NCBI RefSeq assembly: GCF_019393635.1
Contig: NC_057863.1
Span: 640,823,806-640,887,805, forward strand
Direction: 5' to 3'
From: Dromiciops gliroides
Lineage: Eukaryota > Chordata > Mammalia > Microbiotheria > Microbiotheriidae
DNA: 64,000 bases
This document shows positions 60,545 through 64,000 of the stretch, one piece after another (position 1 is the first letter of the stretch; each line of letters begins with the position of its first letter). A program made the translations under genes and the position numbers. The notes beneath the pieces are model-generated. The model was not told where the DNA came from. It made no database searches and saw only the letters and a list, made by a program, of their open reading frames with translations.

Positions 60545-60725
60545 ACGAGTCAGGTAGCCAGTCTGAGGGATAAAGGGCTGGACTTGGAGTCTAGAAGACC
60601 TAACTCGGATAGCAGTGTGACCCTGGGCAAGTCCCTTCACCCCTCTCAGGCTAGTCTCCCTCGTCTGTGAAATGGGTACAACGACATAAGTACAGTACTT
60701 TGTGAACCTTAGAATACTACTGAAG
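60545..60725 (+). repeat. MIR/THER SINE
   Basis: aaagggctggacttggagtctagaagacc, agtgtgaccctgggcaagtcccttc, tagtctccctcgtctgtgaaatggg. Confidence 0.7.
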
Positions 60726-61060
60726 GGTTTGCTATAATGATTTCTACTAGATGCCTGCGTCCGGACTCCTTGGGACTTAGTTAAAGCCTAGCAAAAGTAA
60801 ACGTCACATTTCTGTTATTACACCAAAGCACTTCGCACACCAGCTCCTGTGAGCCTGACGGCTATATCCAGAGGAAGCGACCACTCACACCTAGAGGGTC
60901 TCCAGAGCAGGATGGGAGGCCAGGCCTCTCCTGACGCTCTCTCAGGGAAGCGGTTGTTAGGTTACATCATGTTACGTTCTATGTTCTGGTCAGCTTGCCG
61001 GGCTGTTTAGTTCAGCATTTTGCAGACTCAAAAAAAAAAGCTGATATTTCCAAACTACTT
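60726..61060. other. Unclassified non-coding DNA
   Basis: No feature recognised. Confidence 0.3.
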
Positions 61061-61350
61061 TGGCTGCATTTGTATCCCCTGCACTTAGTAGAGTGCCTGG
61101 CACATAGTAGGTGCTTAGTAAATACTTGTTGACTGGTTGATAACATGAAAGGCTGTTAGATTCAGGGGATACCCCTATGGTAAAGGACCTGAGAACAGTC
61201 ATGAGATTTATGTGGAGGGAGAAAGGGAGGGAAGGGAGGAGAGAGGGTAGGTATTTACAAGCACTTGCTGTGTGCCAGTCCTGTGCTAAACACGGGGAAC
61301 ACAAATAAAAGGCTGAGAAAGCCCCTTGCCCTCCAGGGGTTTCCATTTGT
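61060..61350 (+). repeat. L2 and L3-like 3' fragments
   Basis: ttgtatcccctgcacttagtagagtgcctggcacatagtaggtgcttagtaaatacttg (61069-61127); then gcacttgctgtgtgccagtcctgtgctaaacacgggg (61261). Confidence 0.65.
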
Positions 61351-61408
61351 GAGATTCAAAATTGGATATATGGAACATTAAACTCCCCCTTTTAACTTTT
61401 CCCTTTTA

Positions 61409-61411
<3 letters not shown>

Positions 61412-61453
<42 letters not shown>
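61412..61453 (+). repeat. (ATCT)n microsatellite
   Basis: About 10 perfect ATCT units. Confidence 0.93.
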
Positions 61454-61454
61454 C

Positions 61455-61880
61455 CCAGACCACTAAGAAAAAGAAGCCTCTGAGCTTTAATCTGTGAGGA
61501 ATTAGTTTTTATTGCTTGGGAATTAATTAGACAACAAAGGGTGATACCATTTAGGGAAATAGGGAAGTAGAAATACAGATGAATGACCTTAGATCTAAAC
61601 TTAGTCTATTTTCCTTTATAAAACTCACCAAATCCCAAACTGCCCTCCAGGCTGAGAACCAGCACACCCAAAGCCAAACACCAACCACATGTTTCCTTTT
61701 ACCCATGTGCGCCGCCACGGCTACATTTAGCAGCCAGAGCCCTCGAACTTCCATTCCTCCCTCACTTTTAAGCTGGTGTCCTGGAAGTTCGTCGTGGTCT
61801 CCTCCCCAAAAGGGAGGTCCTTCAAAAGCTGCTTCAGTAGCATGCGCAGTCTCTCAAATGATTCACCTAAAACTTCCGAG
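61455..61880 (-). mobile_element. Possible LTR remnant
   Basis: No SINE seen. On the minus strand AATAAAAACTAATTCC (complement of 61501-61516) and gaggcttcttt near 61480 look LTR-like, but boundaries and duplications were not found. Could equally be unique DNA. Confidence 0.25.
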
Positions 61881-61902
61881 ATATATATATATATATATAT
61901 AT
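61881..61902 (+). repeat. (AT)n microsatellite
   Basis: About 11 AT units. Confidence 0.9.
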
Positions 61903-62159
61903 CTTTACCACAAATAATTTTTACCACACATTCTAAGAGAAGATGATGCAGAAGAGGGAAGGGGCGAATCTCAGGGAAAGTAGCTAGATCTCTGGGAGCA
62001 GTGGTCGGGTGGATTTGATGACAGAGCCAGAGGTAGAAGGGGCAAGGGCCACGCAGATGGCTGGATGAAGCCAGGCCTGGGCCGGGGCTGGCCGGGTAGG
62101 ATGGCCTAGGTGAGTCTGAATTCACTCACCGAATGCCTTCGCCCCACGGTGGGGCTCCC

Positions 62160-62320
62160 CCTTTGTACAGCTCTGAGGGGCCTTACAGATGAAGAAAACG
62201 AGTCGCAGCGAGGTGACGTGGTTTGCCAAGTTGATGCGTTAAGTAGCAGAGGTGAGATTTGTAGCCACGTCCTCTGACACCAGCTCCAGTGTCATTTGCT
62301 TTATCCTCTTCATCTGCTGG
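62160..62320 (-). repeat. MIR SINE, reversed
   Basis: ccttacagatgaagaaaacgagtcgcagcg, gtttgccaagttgatgcg. Confidence 0.5.
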
Positions 62321-62903
62321 GTGCCCCCGGCAATCGTTCAGTCCAGTTCCAAATTCATGTAGTGTAGACAGGTACTAGAAGAGCAAGGGTCCGTATGAAC
62401 TAAGCAAAGTCTATCCGCAGACTGTCAGAGTTGGTGGGGGCTCAGCCACCGTCCACCCATCTCGTCCAACCCGCACCTGGAAAGGAATTGCCGCCGTCCC
62501 ATAACCACCAAGCAGTCACCCAGCCTCTGCTCCAAGACCACCAAGGCGGGCGAGGCCAGCACCTTGAGAGGCGTTCCCTTCCGCTTTGGAGCAGCTCCTG
62601 ATCTCTAGGCTAAACTTAGCTCTGTTACAGGCCCCTGTTGCCCTTGGTTTCTGCCTTCTGGGGGCAAATAGGACCCATCTTTTCCCACATGACAGCTTTC
62701 CAAATATTTGGAAAACAGCCGTCAGGCTGCTCCGAGACTTCTCTTCTCTGGCCTGACTGCACCCAGCACCTCATGGCCCTTACCATCTCTGCCCTCCTGG
62801 ACACTCTCCACCTTGTCGGTGTTCTTCCCAAATCATAGTAGCCAGTCAAAATCTGGCCAGAGCAGAGTCAAGGAGGCCCATCGCCTCTTTATTCCTGTTG
62901 CCT

Positions 62904-62954
62904 CTCTCTCTTTTTTTTTTTTTTAGTGAGGCAATTGGGGTTAAGTGACTGCCC
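62904..62954 (-). mobile_element. Ultra-short internally deleted WSINE1
   Basis: T16 tail, agtgaggcaattggggttaagtgact joined directly to gccccc. Flanks cctgttgcctctctc and cctgttccctctc are an imperfect target duplication. Confidence 0.8.
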
Positions 62955-63599
62955 CCCTGTTCCCTCTCTTAATGCAGCCCCAGATCCCATTAGATTTGTT
63001 GGCAGCCCCATCATGTTCCTGACTCCTGTTGAGCTAGTAGTCCACTGAAACCCCCAGATCTTTTTCAGACCAACTGCTCTCTACCCACGCCTCCCCCATG
63101 CTGTACTTGTGAAACTGATCCTTTGAACCCACATGTAAGAAAGGTGGCTATTCTTGTTGAATCTCAGTTCATTCGCTTCAGTGTTCTCTATCCAGACTGT
63201 CATCCGGTGTTAGCTCTTCCTCCCAGCTTCATGTCACCTTCAGATTTGATGAGCGTGTCACCTATATCTGTATCCAGATCATAGATAAAAATGTTAAATA
63301 TCACAGATCCCTGGGTCATTCCACCAGGGACTCCATGTTAACATGAAATTGTTAATTACCATTCTTCAAGTCCAGTCATCCAACCAATTCCAGTTCCATC
63401 TCGTTGCCTTCTTGTCTAGCCCGCTTCTCCCACCCTCTCCATAAGAGTAGGAGATTTATTAGCAAATGCTTCTCTAAAGTCTAGGGAAACAGTATCACCA
63501 ACATTCCCACTGATCTCTCAGTGTGGTTAGGTGAGCCTGGCATCCTGCTTTCTCCACAGTCATGGCCTTCTTTACCAGGTATCTATTAACCATCTTTTT

Positions 63600-63744
63600 T
63601 GGGGAGGGGGCAGGGCAATGAGGGTTAAGTGACTTGCCCAGGGTCACACAGCTAGTACGTGTCAAGTGTCTGAGGCCGGATTTGAATTCATGTCCTCCTG
63701 AATCCAGGGCTGGTGCTTTATCTACTGTGCCACCTAGCTGCCCC
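63600..63744 (-). mobile_element. WSINE1-type SINE, type A, inside CR1
   Basis: ggggagggggcagggcaatgagggttaag ... gccacctagctgcccc. Target duplication ctattaaccatcttttt / ctattaaccgtcttttt at 63583-63599 and 63745-63761. Confidence 0.93.
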
Positions 63745-64000
63745 CTATTAACCGTCTTTTTAATGATTCCTTTTAGAATTTCCCAAGGAATTGATGTCAT
63801 ACTCACTGACCTATAATTCAAAGATGCTGTTTGTTTTCATCCCTGTTTTCAAAATTGGGACAACCCTCCTCTCTCTCCAGGCCCTGATCTCCATGGTCTT
63901 TCAGAGTTCCCTGGCCCAGCAGTTGCATCTGCCAGTGTTTTCTTTTGTTTTGTTTTAAACATCCCAAAATGTTGTTCATCCAGGCCAAGTGACCTGAATT

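Larger units (their letters stand above)
62428..64000 (-). mobile_element. CR1/L3 LINE, 3' half of ORF2 and 3' end, runs off the window
   Basis: Reversed, 1.4 kb excluding SINEs. Plus-strand words tgacagctttccaaatatttgg, ctcttctctggcctgactgcaccc, ggacactctccaccttgtcgg, agtagtccactgaaacccccagatc, cagcttcatgtcaccttcagatttg, atagataaaaatgttaaatatcac and tcatccaggcc follow the conserved amniote CR1 order. On the minus strand NYRSVSMTSIPWEILKGIIK (63757-63821) is the CR1 RT 'NYRPVSLTSIPGKILE' motif. Frames are broken by stops; old and inactive. Confidence 0.75.

Noticed and set aside
457..63744. tRNA genes at SINE heads
   Set aside because: A- and B-box-like words are present but no cloverleaf folds from them; these are tRNA-derived SINE promoters.

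Overview
The window looks like nuclear DNA from a marsupial, most likely an Australian one (dasyurid or another australidelphian). The main evidence is a tRNA-derived CORE-SINE of about 140 bp (WSINE1 type) present in roughly 40 copies, many close to one consensus and still flanked by perfect target-site duplications. Alongside it are CORE-SINEs with an RTE/BovB-like 3' end (MAR1 type), MIR/THER-type SINEs, L2, CR1/L3, marsupial-type L1 3' ends, three related solo LTRs and hAT transposon remnants. The American opossum SINE1 type was not seen. Species and repeat-family names come from memory of consensus sequences; no database was searched.

No intact protein-coding gene could be supported. The only recognisable cellular coding sequences are two processed pseudogenes: RPS20 (16711-17219) and ZC3H15 (35167-35891). 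Three decayed transposon coding fragments are also visible: a hAT transposase (14521-14862), an L2 reverse transcriptase (about 15060-15300) and a CR1/L3 reverse transcriptase on the minus strand at the right end (62428-64000).

Layout: 1-16 kb is repeat-dense intergenic or intronic DNA, with GGAA and GATA microsatellites and a hAT remnant. 16-18 kb holds the RPS20 retrocopy beside L1 3' ends. 18.9-21.2 kb is almost repeat-free. 21-34 kb is mixed SINE/L1/LINE DNA with a compound GGAT/GACA/GACG satellite. 34-37 kb has the ZC3H15 retrocopy in a GAGACAGA tract. 38.2-40.6 kb is a second repeat-poor block. 44-49.3 kb holds three LTRs of one family, one of them split by an L1 that itself carries SINEs. 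50.2-50.7 kb is the only convincing regulatory element: a CpG-rich, housekeeping-type, probably bidirectional promoter with four ZNF143/THAP11-like motifs, an RFX X-box and good 5' splice donors on both strands, followed by a 350-bp polypyrimidine tract. 51-62 kb is lower in young SINEs and has older MIR/L2/L3 debris and possible conserved non-coding blocks. 62.4-64 kb is an old CR1/L3 element.

Most of the readable biology is the insertion history of retroelements. SINEs have landed in the A-tails of earlier insertions, in L1 copies, and in target-site duplications that already existed. SINE tails have grown into microsatellites. I found no prokaryotic-style operon, CRISPR array or intact new gene system. 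The CpG-island promoter is the best candidate for functional follow-up.
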